From Oceanobacillus piezotolerans (GTDB lineage: Bacteria > Bacillota > Bacilli > Bacillales > Amphibacillaceae), in the NCBI RefSeq assembly GCF_003665065.1, contig NZ_RCHR01000011.1:1-64000 (forward strand): 64,000 nucleotides of DNA. The letters run 5' to 3'. A program made the position numbers and the translations under genes. Shown one piece after another: positions 8,940-18,108 of this stretch (its first letter is position 1; every line of letters begins with the position of its first letter). The notes beneath the pieces were generated by a model. That model was not told where the DNA came from and searched no databases. It saw nothing but the letters and a program-made list of their open reading frames with translations.

Positions 8940-10271
8940 TCATTTCGTACGCCCTTCAAATAAATCGGAACCAATTAATTTCACATAAACTAAACTAATG
9001 ATTGCCACACTGATAAATACAATTACCGAAAGGACAGAACCCTCCCCAAAATTTTGCTGGGCGAATAATGTTTTATAGGCGTAGACAGAAATCGACTCTG
9101 TCGCATTTGCAGGACCTCCACCTGTCAATACATAAATCAAGTCAAACACTCGGAATGCATCCAGCGTTCTGAACAACAACGCAACCAAGATGGAGGATTT
9201 TAGCAGTGGCAGTGTAATGCTCCAGAATTGCTGAAATTTATTCGCCCCATCCACACTTGATGCTTCATATAATGATTGCGGAATGGTCTGCAAGCCCGCT
9301 AGCAGCAGCAGTGCCATATATGGTGTTGTTTTCCAGACGTCTGCAAGAATGATAGAAAACATTCCACCGTCCGATGTCGTCAATAGCCAAGAAGATTCAG
9401 GGATTATATTAAGCGCTTCCAAATAATGAGCAATAATACCAGACTGGCCGTCATACAGAAATCCCCACATCATCGCTGCCACTGCAGTCGGAATAGCCCA
9501 TGGGATCAACACTGTTGCACGAATAAGGCCTCTTCCTATAAATGCCCGATTTATTAAGAGTGCAATTGCCAGACCAAGCACTAGCTCAAATGCCACGGAA
9601 ATAACGGTGAAAAATACTGTATTCCCCATCGCCTTCCACATTCGTTGATCCTTCATATACTTTCCATAGTTATCTAATCCGATAAAATTCGAGTTTAAAA
9701 TATTGCTTGCAGTCGATGTGAGCAAATCAGAGGTTTGCTGAAACTGCTGAGCAGATTGTTCATTATTGCTTGACTCTGCAATTTTCGTAAGTGCCGCAGC
9801 ATGTGCTTCCAGTGCTTGTTGATACTCCTGGGCAAACTCATTATCAAGCTTAGAATATTTTAATTCTGAGTCTCTTACGGGTGTGAAATTTGCTAGTAAC
9901 TCATCAATTTCCTCTACCTTCACCTTAAGCGCTTCATCACTAATCATCTCGGAATGGTAGTTTTCAATATCTTGTTGAATTTCCTTTACCTTTTCAGCGT
10001 CTTCTTCATTTTCAGCACCATCTGCTAAACTATCAAGCTGACCCCCTATATAGAAATGATTGTCCACGTATCGCTCTAGATCAATCGTCGCACTGAGCAT
10101 GAGCTGGGAACGAGAGGGATCGTTTAGCCTATAGTCAAATAAACTGTTGTAGAATGATTGTGCAACTGGCCAAAGCACCACAACTATAACCAGAATGAGC
10201 GAGGGGATGACCATAGCATAGCCTAATTGTTTTTCACTTAGTTGAAAGCTGCGACTTTTCTTGTTTTTCAT
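8940..10271 (-). CDS. Carbohydrate ABC transporter permease (MalF-like) with a large extracytoplasmic insert
   Basis: This CUT1-family permease is 443 residues from the ATG preceded by GAGGAGGTTAAAC; a further-upstream start is less likely. After TM1 (roughly residues 18-40) comes a hydrophilic, coiled-coil-prone segment of about 150 residues, rich in Glu/Asp/Gln, before the remaining membrane segments. The EAA loop SLYEASSVDGANKFQQFW is present near residue 345. Ordinary Bacillus MalF-type permeases are about 300 residues, so the insert is analogous in position to the P2 loop of E. coli MalF, which contacts the binding protein. It pairs with the MalG-like subunit and the lipoprotein encoded just upstream. 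Confidence 0.9.
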   Translation of the reverse strand: MKNKKSRSFQLSEKQLGYAMVIPSLILVIVVVLWPVAQSFYNSLFDYRLNDPSRSQLMLSATIDLERYVDNHFYIGGQLDSLADGAENEEDAEKVKEIQQDIENYHSEMISDEALKVKVEEIDELLANFTPVRDSELKYSKLDNEFAQEYQQALEAHAAALTKIAESSNNEQSAQQFQQTSDLLTSTASNILNSNFIGLDNYGKYMKDQRMWKAMGNTVFFTVISVAFELVLGLAIALLINRAFIGRGLIRATVLIPWAIPTAVAAMMWGFLYDGQSGIIAHYLEALNIIPESSWLLTTSDGGMFSIILADVWKTTPYMALLLLAGLQTIPQSLYEASSVDGANKFQQFWSITLPLLKSSILVALLFRTLDAFRVFDLIYVLTGGGPANATESISVYAYKTLFAQQNFGEGSVLSVIVFISVAIISLVYVKLIGSDLFEGRTK

Positions 10272-10362
10272 GTTTAACCTCCTCGTCAATAAGCTAGCTT
10301 TCTGACTTTATTACAAGAATAGCAAGATGAGTTTTATTCCCATCCTGCTATTCTGACTAACT

Positions 10363-11697
10363 TTATTCAGCCATGGCTGCTTCAATTTTTTCTTGCATAT
10401 TCTTTGCAGCTTCTTCGGAGGTTTGGTCACCTGTTAACACTTTGGATATTTCAATTTGCATAATATCCGACACTTCTGGATAAATAGGTGAAACCGGTCT
10501 AGGAACTGCTGACTGTAATACTTCTCTGAATTCAGGATTTGCAAATAAGGAACTAACTCCCTGTACTTCAGGATCGTCATACAAAGCGCTTAGCGTTGGA
10601 GCGCGCCCACCCTCCACGGCAGTAATTTTTTGCCCTTCTGGACCGGAAATGAATTTCACAAACTCCCAAGCCGCTTCTGGATGTTCAGAATATCGATTAA
10701 TCATGGTCATCCAGCCGCCAAGTGCTGCTGCAGTACCTTCATCTCCTGCTGGAAGCCTGGCCATTTCCACATTATCCACAATTTCTGATCTCTCTTCGTC
10801 ATTGGAAGAGGACATCATATACGGCCAGTTTCTAGCAAAAACGGCATTCCCTTCAATCCAAGCATTTTCCGTTTCTATTTCCATGAAGTTAAGGATATTC
10901 TCTGGTACAAAATCAGATGTTACAATTTCCTTCATCTTTTCGAGTGCTTTAATTGTTTCCGGGCTATTTACAACTACATTATTATTTTCATCTACTACCT
11001 CACCGCCATAAGAAGCAATAAATTCAATGGCATTTGTAATCAAGCCTTCATATTGCGCCGCCTGCATGAGATAACCATATTCTGTTCCACCTTCGCCTTT
11101 TAGCTCGTTAGACATTTCAATCAATTCATCCCATGTTGCAGGAGGCTCGTCCACAATATCTGTACGGTAATAAAAAACGCCGGCATCTGTGTACTGTGGC
11201 ATTGCCCATTGCTTTCCATTAAAGTTCGCTGCTGCTACTGTCCCAGGGAAGTAATCTTCCATGTTGATGCCATCCCTTTCGATAAAACGATCCAGCTCCA
11301 GCACGTAGTTAGCCTGAGCAAATTCTGCCGGCCAAATTACATCCGCGTTAAACACGTCAATCTCCGAACTTTGGGAGCTCAGAAGCGTCACATATTGGTC
11401 ATGAGATTGACCTGTATCTGCTGGCATTTCACGTTGCTCCACTTTTATATGCGGAAACTTTTCCTCGAATGCTTTGATTACAGCATCCGTCCCTGGGGTT
11501 GTATCCACTCCACGTGCATATACAATGGTAACAGGCTCTTCTTCACTGCCTTCTTCTGCTTGTTCACCATTGTCACTTGAAGTATCAGATTCATCATTAC
11601 TGTCTTGGTCTGTTGAAGCTGAATTATTACAAGCAACTAAAAAGAATACCAGAGCGATTAACAACAAACTGCTAAGTGCTAACTTTGAAAACTTCAA
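10363..11697 (-). CDS. ABC transporter sugar-binding lipoprotein
   Basis: This 444-residue family-1 extracellular solute-binding protein has an N-terminal lipoprotein signal peptide with hydrophobic core and lipobox LVAC (Cys23). An acidic Ser/Asp/Glu linker (about residues 24-55) and the mature domain follow. Features such as GKQWAMPQYTDAG, PATWDELIEMS and GWMTMINRYS are typical of sugar binders of the MalE/trehalose group. It is anchored outside the membrane and delivers ligand to the two permeases downstream. It is the first gene of the transport operon and has a consensus promoter overlapped by a LacI-type operator. The ligand is not identifiable by eye. Confidence 0.92.
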   Translation of the reverse strand: MKFSKLALSSLLLIALVFFLVACNNSASTDQDSNDESDTSSDNGEQAEEGSEEEPVTIVYARGVDTTPGTDAVIKAFEEKFPHIKVEQREMPADTGQSHDQYVTLLSSQSSEIDVFNADVIWPAEFAQANYVLELDRFIERDGINMEDYFPGTVAAANFNGKQWAMPQYTDAGVFYYRTDIVDEPPATWDELIEMSNELKGEGGTEYGYLMQAAQYEGLITNAIEFIASYGGEVVDENNNVVVNSPETIKALEKMKEIVTSDFVPENILNFMEIETENAWIEGNAVFARNWPYMMSSSNDEERSEIVDNVEMARLPAGDEGTAAALGGWMTMINRYSEHPEAAWEFVKFISGPEGQKITAVEGGRAPTLSALYDDPEVQGVSSLFANPEFREVLQSAVPRPVSPIYPEVSDIMQIEISKVLTGDQTSEEAAKNMQEKIEAAMAE

Positions 11698-11760
11698 TGT
11701 AATGCCCCCTTTTTTTAATGTCGATTTCAGTCCCCAAAATCACTTTAGGAATATTCTTAA

Positions 11761-11814
11761 AAATGAAATCGATTACATTTTCTTATATTATACGATATTT
11801 TCTTTTGATGTCAA
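11761..11814 (-). promoter_or_regulatory. Promoter of the sugar ABC operon with LacI-type operator
   Basis: On the minus strand a perfect TTGACA (11809-11814) and TATAAT (11787-11792) are spaced 16 bp apart. Immediately downstream, over the expected start site, lies a 20-bp near-perfect palindrome (11761-11780) centred on AATCGATTAC with one mismatched pair. The core matches the 14-bp palindrome in front of the local LacI gene. This is the classic arrangement for repression by the neighbouring regulator. Confidence 0.8.
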
Positions 11815-11987
11815 TGTTATTTTTTGAATTATTTGTTTTTTGTTTATAATACGTATTTGGATACTGAGTGAGGTAGATATTGGTCTGTAATGGAAAGAAA
11901 AAAAGCTCTATTTATATCAGTGAAAACTTTTCCTCTAGCACATCGATCCAAATTTCTAATCTCCCCATACCTCACTCAACGCTCATG

Positions 11988-12734
11988 TTACTTCCTCAAA
12001 AATCCGCCTTCCGAATTAATGATTTGACCCGTGATCCACCCTGCTTCCTCACTTACCAGAAATGCAATTAATCTAGCAGCGTCCTTTGCTTCTCCAATTC
12101 GCCCTAGCGAGAATTTCGGTAATAGTTCATGCTTTACTTCTTCTGACATCCATCCCGTATCAGTAGGTCCAGGATTCACCGCATTAACCGTAATCCCAAG
12201 AGGTCCCAGCTCTGCAGATAAGGAAAGCGTAAAAGCAGAAATCGCCCCTTTTGTTGCTCCATAGGCAAGTTCCTCGATCATTGGACCTTGCGCTTGTCCG
12301 GAAGTCATATTAATTATCCTTCCAGCATGATATCCCGCTTTCACAAACCTCTTTGCAAACTCGGCAGAAAGCATCATCGTGGATCTTATGTTGACTGCAT
12401 AATGTGTATCCAGTTCTGCCACACTAAGCTTTTCATATCCATCTCTAGTGGAATGTGCTGCATTATTTATTAACACTTGAGGAACACCAAGCGACTCTTC
12501 AGTACCTTGATGAACCTGTAAGTATGCATCAGTTTTAGATAAATCAATCTCAGCGTATGCACAACGAACACCCAGTTCCTGAATTTTCATTTGGAATGTC
12601 TCTGGCCATCGATTCTCCGACCGCCAATAAGTGAAAAAAATATCTATACCCGCTTCTGCAAGCTTGACACATGTCGCTGCACCGATCCCATGCTCATGGC
12701 TTACCCCTGTAACAACAGCAATTTGATTTGCCAT
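11988..12734 (-). CDS. SDR family oxidoreductase
   Basis: This 248-residue short-chain dehydrogenase/reductase starts at the ATG with an AGGGGAAG ribosome binding site; an upstream in-frame ATG overlapping lacI is less likely. Visible motifs are AVVTGVSHEHGIGAA (a variant of TGxxxGxG with extra residues), the NNAAH segment, Ser in MTSGQAQG, YGATK (catalytic Tyr and Lys) and VNPGPTDTGWM. The GVSHEHGIG insertion resembles the enoyl-reductase-like and 3-oxoacyl-ACP-reductase-like SDR-EnvM group. It lies 20 bases after lacI and is likely co-transcribed with it rather than with the importer. A sugar or aldehyde substrate is plausible but unproven. Confidence 0.85.
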   Translation of the reverse strand: MANQIAVVTGVSHEHGIGAATCVKLAEAGIDIFFTYWRSENRWPETFQMKIQELGVRCAYAEIDLSKTDAYLQVHQGTEESLGVPQVLINNAAHSTRDGYEKLSVAELDTHYAVNIRSTMMLSAEFAKRFVKAGYHAGRIINMTSGQAQGPMIEELAYGATKGAISAFTLSLSAELGPLGITVNAVNPGPTDTGWMSEEVKHELLPKFSLGRIGEAKDAARLIAFLVSEEAGWITGQIINSEGGFLRK

Positions 12735-12754
12735 ATTCAAAACTTCCCCTTTCA

Positions 12755-13738
12755 TCATGTAGACTCCCTAATAATCAATTCATGATCCAATATTAAGCTT
12801 TCCACTTCTTTTCCTCTTATTTTATTGATAATCATAGTTGCAGACATGCAGCCCATTTTGTACATCGGCTGGGCAATTGTTGTAAGTGTCGGATTAGTCA
12901 TGTTGGAAAAACTGATTTTGTCAAAGCCGACAACAGCAATTTCCTCGGGAACCTTCAACCCCTGTAACTGAATTTCTTTCAGTGCACCAATTGCAAGGAC
13001 ATCTGACACCGAAAAAACAGCATTTGGCTTATCCAATTCATTTAATAAAGAACGCATTGCCTGTTGCCCTCCCTCAAAGTGGACTCGCTCCGTTTCTCGA
13101 ATCCATTTGGAATTAATCGGCAAATCAAACTCTTTTAAAGCCTTTTCATAGCCCCTTCTACGTTCACGGGCATACAAGAACTTCTCATCTGTATTAATTA
13201 AAGCAATTTTTTTGTTCCCTAATTTTATTAAATGTTTGACCGCCTGATATGCAGCCAATTCATTATCGATGGTTACATAGGAAATCTCACCCCGTTCATC
13301 AAATTCACTGCATTGAACGATTGGATGCCTGCTCGCTAGGTCATACAGGTTTTTCCGATTGACTGTCGGATCCATTAAAATAATTCCATCTGCAAGTCGA
13401 TTCCGGATCATATTAAAATAAATTGCTTCCCTTTTCGGATTAGAATCCGTTTCGCAAAGAAGAATATTGTATCCCCTGCTAATCGCTGTATCCTCAATTC
13501 CATTAATGATTTCCGTATAAAAAGGATTGGAAATGCTCGGAATCAAAACAAGAAGCAGCCTGCTTTCAGAGTTCCTTAGGTTGCGCCCAAGCACACTTGG
13601 CTCATAATTTAACTCCCTTATCGCCTGCTCCACTCGTATTCTGGTTTTTTCTTTTACAGATTCACTATTATTGAGAACCCTTGAAACAGTTGCTGTAGAA
13701 ACACCTGCCTTTTTAGCTACTTCCTGTATGGTTGCCAT
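12755..13738 (-). CDS. LacI family transcriptional regulator
   Basis: This 327-residue repressor has an N-terminal helix-turn-helix (TIQEVAKKAGVSTATVSRVL, residues 3-22), the hinge region NYEPSVLGRNLR, and a periplasmic-binding-protein-like effector domain (LVLIPSISNPFY onward). It probably binds the TGTAATCGATTACA-type palindromes at 13758-13771 (own promoter) and 11761-11780 (importer promoter), giving autoregulation and repression of the transport and dehydrogenase operon until the sugar or an intermediate is present. The inducer is unknown. It is followed by the SDR gene. Confidence 0.92.
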   Translation of the reverse strand: MATIQEVAKKAGVSTATVSRVLNNSESVKEKTRIRVEQAIRELNYEPSVLGRNLRNSESRLLLVLIPSISNPFYTEIINGIEDTAISRGYNILLCETDSNPKREAIYFNMIRNRLADGIILMDPTVNRKNLYDLASRHPIVQCSEFDERGEISYVTIDNELAAYQAVKHLIKLGNKKIALINTDEKFLYARERRRGYEKALKEFDLPINSKWIRETERVHFEGGQQAMRSLLNELDKPNAVFSVSDVLAIGALKEIQLQGLKVPEEIAVVGFDKISFSNMTNPTLTTIAQPMYKMGCMSATMIINKIRGKEVESLILDHELIIREST

Positions 13739-13757
13739 AGAATCACCCGTTCTTCAA

Positions 13758-13804
13758 TGTAATCGATTACAATTTATGTTATATTTTGTGTTATATTTTG
13801 TCAA
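13758..13804 (-). promoter_or_regulatory. lacI promoter and operator
   Basis: A 14-bp perfect palindrome TGTAATCGATTACA (13758-13771) lies about 20 bases upstream of the lacI ATG. A minus-strand -35 TTGACA is at 13799-13804, with TATAAC or TAACAT as candidate -10 boxes at 15-17 bp spacing. The palindrome falls near the start site, consistent with autorepression. Confidence 0.75.
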
Positions 13805-13973
13805 GATTCTCAATATTCATCCAAACTAAGAAGTAAATTTACGTTAATAAAAACCAGCTAGGTCAAGATTGTATTTATTAAATTTTTCTAATTAAGAGTT
13901 AAGAAGCTAGTCAACTTCTGAATGCTGATATTTGTTAATTTGTAAAAGAATGAATTTTTCTTGGCTAATATAT

Positions 13974-14004
13974 AAAACGCCGCTCCCGTTTCCCGGGGCA
14001 GCGT
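13974..14004 (-). terminator. Rho-independent terminator of the adenine deaminase gene
   Basis: On the minus strand a G+C-rich stem (CGCTGCCCCG paired with CGGGAGCGGCG, one bulged A) is followed by GTTTTATATATT. It lies about 115 bases after the ade stop codon, in the gap between ade and lacI. Confidence 0.6.
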
Positions 14005-14119
14005 CATTATTCTATGGCATTTAGTGTATTTCCTGCTTTTATTCTTACAAAAACATACCCTTTGTATTATCCACTTTAAAATAGGAATTTTCGGAAGCTA
14101 TCATATCCCGTCCTCTACA

Positions 14120-15844
14120 TTAAACCGGAACAGAAATAAACTCCATTCTATCCACATCAAACAATCCTTGATCGGTTAGCTTTAAAGAAGGTATAACAGG
14201 TAAACTTAAAAAGGCAAGTGTAATGAATGTATCGGCAGTCTTCTGATCCGTTACACTGGATAAAGCTTTGTTTAAGGATTGAATCTCTTCCATAACTGCC
14301 TCATAGTTTTTGTCAGACATGAGTCCAGAGATAGCTAGTTCTATCTTTCCGATGACTTTTCCATCTCTCACAACAACTAATCCACCATTCATTTCTGCTA
14401 CTGCTTCCATGGCTTTCATCATATCTTCATCATTCGTACCAGCGATTACTAAATTATGCGAGTCGTGAGCGACAGTGGAAGCAATGGCTCCATCTAGAAG
14501 TCCTAGTCCTTTTACAATCCCTAACCCAATATTGCCAGTTCTATGATGACGTTCGATCACAGCAATTTTTGCCAAATCACTATCCGCGGAAGGAATGAAA
14601 TAACCGTTTTCGGTTGATACTTCTTCCACAATCTTCCCTGTTGTGACTTGATCTGGAATTACTTCAATCACATTGGCCATTGCCGATTGCCCCATTGGAA
14701 TTTGCAGGTCATCTACGGAAATAGGCAGGAGATTGACTGTTTCTCTTAAGCTTTTGTTTTCCTCTTGCCTATTGTCCTTCCCATTCCCTAAACTAACACC
14801 ATCTTTCGCAACAAGCTTTCCACCTCTATATACTTCAGTTATCGTGATTTCATCAAGATTATCTAACAATAGAAAATCCGCCTCATACCCAGGTGCAATC
14901 GCTCCTTTGGTTGTGAGAGAGAAGCATTCTGCTGCATTTAGGCTCGCTAATTGAATCGCTTGAAGTGGGTCCATACCATGTTGGATAGCTAATCGAACAT
15001 GATGATCAATGCTGCCCTCGTATAACAGGTCATCAATATGTTTGTCATCTGTGCAGAATAAAAATCTGCGAGCATTTGCTGGTGTCACCATACCGATTAG
15101 GGCTTCCAGATTTTTTGCCGTCGTACCTTCTCGAATCATGACATGCATCCCTCTGGAAATGCGCATTTGGATTTCATCCCTGCTAATACTTTCATGATCG
15201 GTTTTAATTCCAGCAGCTCGGTAAATATTGATACCATCTTCATCAAATCCGGCACAATGGCCATCAATATGATTACGATGCTTTTTGGCTGCCTCTAGTT
15301 TTTCCAGCATATGCTGATCGGCATTTTTTACCGCTGGGAAATCCATTACCTCTGCTAATCCAAGCACACGAGGGTGATTATAGAAGGGCTCTAAATGTTC
15401 ATTATTCAACGTGGCCCCCGCGTTCTCAAATGCTGTGGCAGGTACGGAAGACGAGAGCATCACAAACACATCCAGATCCAATCCTTCCGAATCATCCAGC
15501 ATAAACTGAATGCCATCTGTTCCAGAAACATTCGCTATTTCATGCGGATCGGTAATAACCGTTGTTACCCCATGCGGAAGAACGACTTTGGCAAATTCCT
15601 TAGGAGTAACCATGGATGATTCAATATGAACATGGCCATCAATAAAAGATGGAGCCATATAACGGCCCTCGGCATCAATAACTTCTTTCCCTTGGTAATC
15701 ACCGATTCCCACAATCATTCCATCGGTAATCGCAATATCTCCATGTATAATAGCTAAATTAAACACATCAATAATTTTCGCATTTTTTATTACGGTATCA
15801 GCGAGCACCCGCTTGCTGGATACATCTATTAAACGTTTCATCAT
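14120..15844 (-). CDS. ade: Adenine deaminase
   Basis: This 574-residue amidohydrolase deaminates adenine to hypoxanthine and ammonia for purine salvage. Characteristic segments are FIDGHVHIESSM (metal-binding His71 and His73), TVITDPHEIANVSG, NHIDGHCAGFDEDGIN, the FCTDDKH segment, and the C-terminal half GLGIVKGLGLLDGAIASTVAHDSHN unique to the AdeC family. The length matches AdeC of B. subtilis. A purine riboswitch with terminator lies in its leader (about 15896-16079), so expression should fall when the riboswitch ligand is abundant. The gene is monocistronic and ends at a terminator near 13990. Confidence 0.95.
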   Translation of the reverse strand: MMKRLIDVSSKRVLADTVIKNAKIIDVFNLAIIHGDIAITDGMIVGIGDYQGKEVIDAEGRYMAPSFIDGHVHIESSMVTPKEFAKVVLPHGVTTVITDPHEIANVSGTDGIQFMLDDSEGLDLDVFVMLSSSVPATAFENAGATLNNEHLEPFYNHPRVLGLAEVMDFPAVKNADQHMLEKLEAAKKHRNHIDGHCAGFDEDGINIYRAAGIKTDHESISRDEIQMRISRGMHVMIREGTTAKNLEALIGMVTPANARRFLFCTDDKHIDDLLYEGSIDHHVRLAIQHGMDPLQAIQLASLNAAECFSLTTKGAIAPGYEADFLLLDNLDEITITEVYRGGKLVAKDGVSLGNGKDNRQEENKSLRETVNLLPISVDDLQIPMGQSAMANVIEVIPDQVTTGKIVEEVSTENGYFIPSADSDLAKIAVIERHHRTGNIGLGIVKGLGLLDGAIASTVAHDSHNLVIAGTNDEDMMKAMEAVAEMNGGLVVVRDGKVIGKIELAISGLMSDKNYEAVMEEIQSLNKALSSVTDQKTADTFITLAFLSLPVIPSLKLTDQGLFDVDRMEFISVPV

Positions 15845-15895
15845 TTCATAACATCTCCTTCACTGCTTGTCTGTACCTGATTTAATTGGAGAAAC

Positions 15896-15924
15896 AAAAA
15901 AACTCTAGGATTACCTAGAGTTTG
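15896..15924 (-). terminator. ade: Riboswitch-controlled terminator in the ade leader
   Basis: On the minus strand a 10-bp stem (AAACTCTAGG, TAAT loop, CCTAGAGTTT) runs into seven Ts. It lies between the purine aptamer and the ade start codon and is the expected expression platform for premature termination. Confidence 0.85.
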
Positions 15925-16008
15925 ACAAGAAGACAGGAAAATATGAAGCAGAAATAATAAGGAGTAAAATACTTTAATCCTTTTTATCTCACACAAAATC
16001 TCACCTGT

Positions 16009-16079
16009 ACTTCATAGTCAAACTATTTACGGTAGTTTGGTAGAAACTTCTGGACCTTATTTCCAAATTTATATGAAGT
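16009..16079 (-). promoter_or_regulatory. Purine riboswitch aptamer, guanine-type (C74)
   Basis: The minus strand folds as a purine aptamer. P1 is ACTTCAT with ATGAAGT; P2 is TTTGGA/TCCAGA with loop AATAAGG; the conserved junction AGTTTCTACC follows; P3 is AAACTA/TAGTTT with loop CCGTAAA; then GACTAT. The specificity base (C in GACTAT, complement of 16017) is the one that reads guanine/hypoxanthine; adenine riboswitches have GATTAT. A terminator follows at 15896-15924. A -10 TATAAT is visible at 16103-16108 upstream; the -35 is weak. The remainder of 16109-16472 shows no gene. Confidence 0.92.
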
Positions 16080-16472
16080 CTATTCTATTCAGTTATTAAG
16101 TAATTATACTAACGGATTCTCAGAGGGATTACAAGACTTTTTTTATAGTATATGTAACCTTTCCCTTTCTTAACCTCATCTCTATCTGCATTATATACAT
16201 TAAAAACTTCACTAATCAGGCCGTTTAATTCATTATATTTCTTCACAATATAGAATTCCATTTTCTGTAATTCCGTTGTGATACTTGCAAAAAATACTTT
16301 TATTGGATAATAATTATAGTGTTGGTCTTTTTCATCTCACCGCTTCGTTTAATGAGTAATCTTCACTCACTAGATTCTAAGCATGCTATTTTCAATTCTC
16401 TTCTTCCTTTCTTTAAACCTTTGATTGTTAATCTACTAAAAAATAATAATACTTACATGATGGAGGGAACTT

Positions 16473-17684
16473 ATGTTTGAATTACAACTAGATATGTTTC
16501 AAACTGTAGGGTTAGCTGCAGTTGTTTTTTGGCTTGGTAATTTTTTGATTAAGAAAAGTGCTTTTTTAAGTAAATATCATATTCCTGCACCATTGGTCGG
16601 TGGGCTCGTATTTGCAATCCTTAACACGATACTTACTGCAACTGGGACAATGAACATTTCATTAGATGATACACTAGAGTCCATATTGATGACTGTGTTT
16701 TTCACAACGGTTGGTTTTTCTGCTAGTATCCCCTTGATCCGACGGGGCGGAAAGCTGATTGTATTAATTTTGTTTGTCTCTGTTGTTGTCTTGACCATTC
16801 AAAATATAATTGGGTCAGGCATCGCTTCTCTATTTGGTATGGACCCTAGACTTGGTGTCGGAGTTGGCTCGATTGCACTAATGGGAGGTCCAGGTACAGC
16901 CGCTGCATTTGGTGCGACGATGGAAGGCCCCCTTTATGGTATTGAGGGCGCAACTGCCGTCAGTCTAGCCGCTGCAACCTTTGGACTCGTGGCAGGTAGC
17001 TTGTTAGGTGGACCAACGATGCGTAAACGGATAACTCAGCTCGAACAAAAGAATCAGCTTGCTATGAATGAAGTCGCTGCTACAAAAGAAGAGGCAGAAG
17101 AATCGATGGAGGAAGAAAAGTTCGAAACAAGTAGTGGACGTTTCGTTAGGGCAGGAATGTTGCTTGCGCTTGCTTTAGGAACAGGTGTCATCGTATCCGA
17201 TCTTTTAGCGGCTACTGGGATTACGTTCCCTGGCTACATGGGCGCATTATTGATGGGAGCTGTGATCCGAAATGTTGTTGAATTAACTGGCCATTATCAC
17301 CCAGATAAGGAAATAATCACTACTGGTGAAGTGTCTCTATCCTTATTCCTTGCGATGGCTATGATGGGACTAGAGCTTTGGGTGTTAGCCGATTTAGCGA
17401 TTCCAATTATCGTGATTCTCCTTGTACAAGTTATCTTTATGTTTCTGTTTAGTTATTTTGTCTTATTCAATATATTGGGTAAAAATTATGATGCAGCCGT
17501 GCAGACCACAGGTTTCATTGGCTATGCAATGGGGTCAACGTCTAACGCGATGGCAAATATGCAGACAATCACAAGAAAATATGGCCCTTCTCCAGCTGCT
17601 TATATAGCTATTCCGATCGGCGGAACGTTTTCAGATTTCTTTAATGCCATCATCATTACAGGATTCTTGAACTTCTTTACTTAA
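16473..17684 (+). CDS. gltS: Sodium/glutamate symporter (GltS family)
   Basis: This 403-residue inner-membrane transporter of the ESS/GltS family imports glutamate with Na+. It has about ten hydrophobic segments in two halves with the family's glycine-rich reentrant loops: GSIALMGGPGTAAAFGATM in the first half and FIGYAMGSTSNAMANMQ in the second. The two halves are separated by a charged cytoplasmic loop (KRITQLEQKNQLAMNEVAATKEE region). A GATGGAGGGA ribosome binding site precedes the ATG. The gene is monocistronic between two riboswitch-controlled genes. Confidence 0.92.
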   Translation: MFELQLDMFQTVGLAAVVFWLGNFLIKKSAFLSKYHIPAPLVGGLVFAILNTILTATGTMNISLDDTLESILMTVFFTTVGFSASIPLIRRGGKLIVLILFVSVVVLTIQNIIGSGIASLFGMDPRLGVGVGSIALMGGPGTAAAFGATMEGPLYGIEGATAVSLAAATFGLVAGSLLGGPTMRKRITQLEQKNQLAMNEVAATKEEAEESMEEEKFETSSGRFVRAGMLLALALGTGVIVSDLLAATGITFPGYMGALLMGAVIRNVVELTGHYHPDKEIITTGEVSLSLFLAMAMMGLELWVLADLAIPIIVILLVQVIFMFLFSYFVLFNILGKNYDAAVQTTGFIGYAMGSTSNAMANMQTITRKYGPSPAAYIAIPIGGTFSDFFNAIIITGFLNFFT

Positions 17685-17954
17685 ACAATATGGTGGAATA
17701 AGGTTACCATTGAGGTGTAAACAGACCTAGATTTTGTACAATTTTTACTAGTTCGCGCAGCATTTTTAGGATTTCTCTCAAGTATGCGTTGAAATAGCGT
17801 GTATTTCTGTAAAACCTATAATTCTAAAAAATCTATCAATGCAACCATCCATGGTTGACAAAACTTTTAACTCCTACTAGAATTAACTTCGATTAAAAGT
17901 AACATATAAAATTTAATAAACAGCTAGCTATGAATGTTATGGGAATACAACTAT

Positions 17955-18036
17955 AACGGGAGCGGCTTCTGGAGAGACTGCGGAAATTCCGCGGCGCCGA
18001 AGGGTTCACAATCTCAGGCAAAAGGACAGAAGAGTA
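17955..18036 (+). promoter_or_regulatory. Glycine riboswitch (single aptamer)
   Basis: The stretch contains the glycine-aptamer signatures GGAGAGACTG, then GCGGCGCCGAAGGG and ATCTCAGGCAAAAGGACAGA, in the right order and spacing. Only one aptamer is visible rather than the common tandem pair. A terminator at 18109-18140 follows, then the CycA-like permease gene. In known single aptamers next to transporters, glycine usually shuts expression off; the direction here is inferred. No gene is seen in 17685-17954. Confidence 0.9.
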
Positions 18037-18108
18037 TAGGATACTTATTTTTTAAATTGATGATTTTTTTGTCATTGTCATAACAAAGTTATTCTTATTC
18101 TTTTATCT

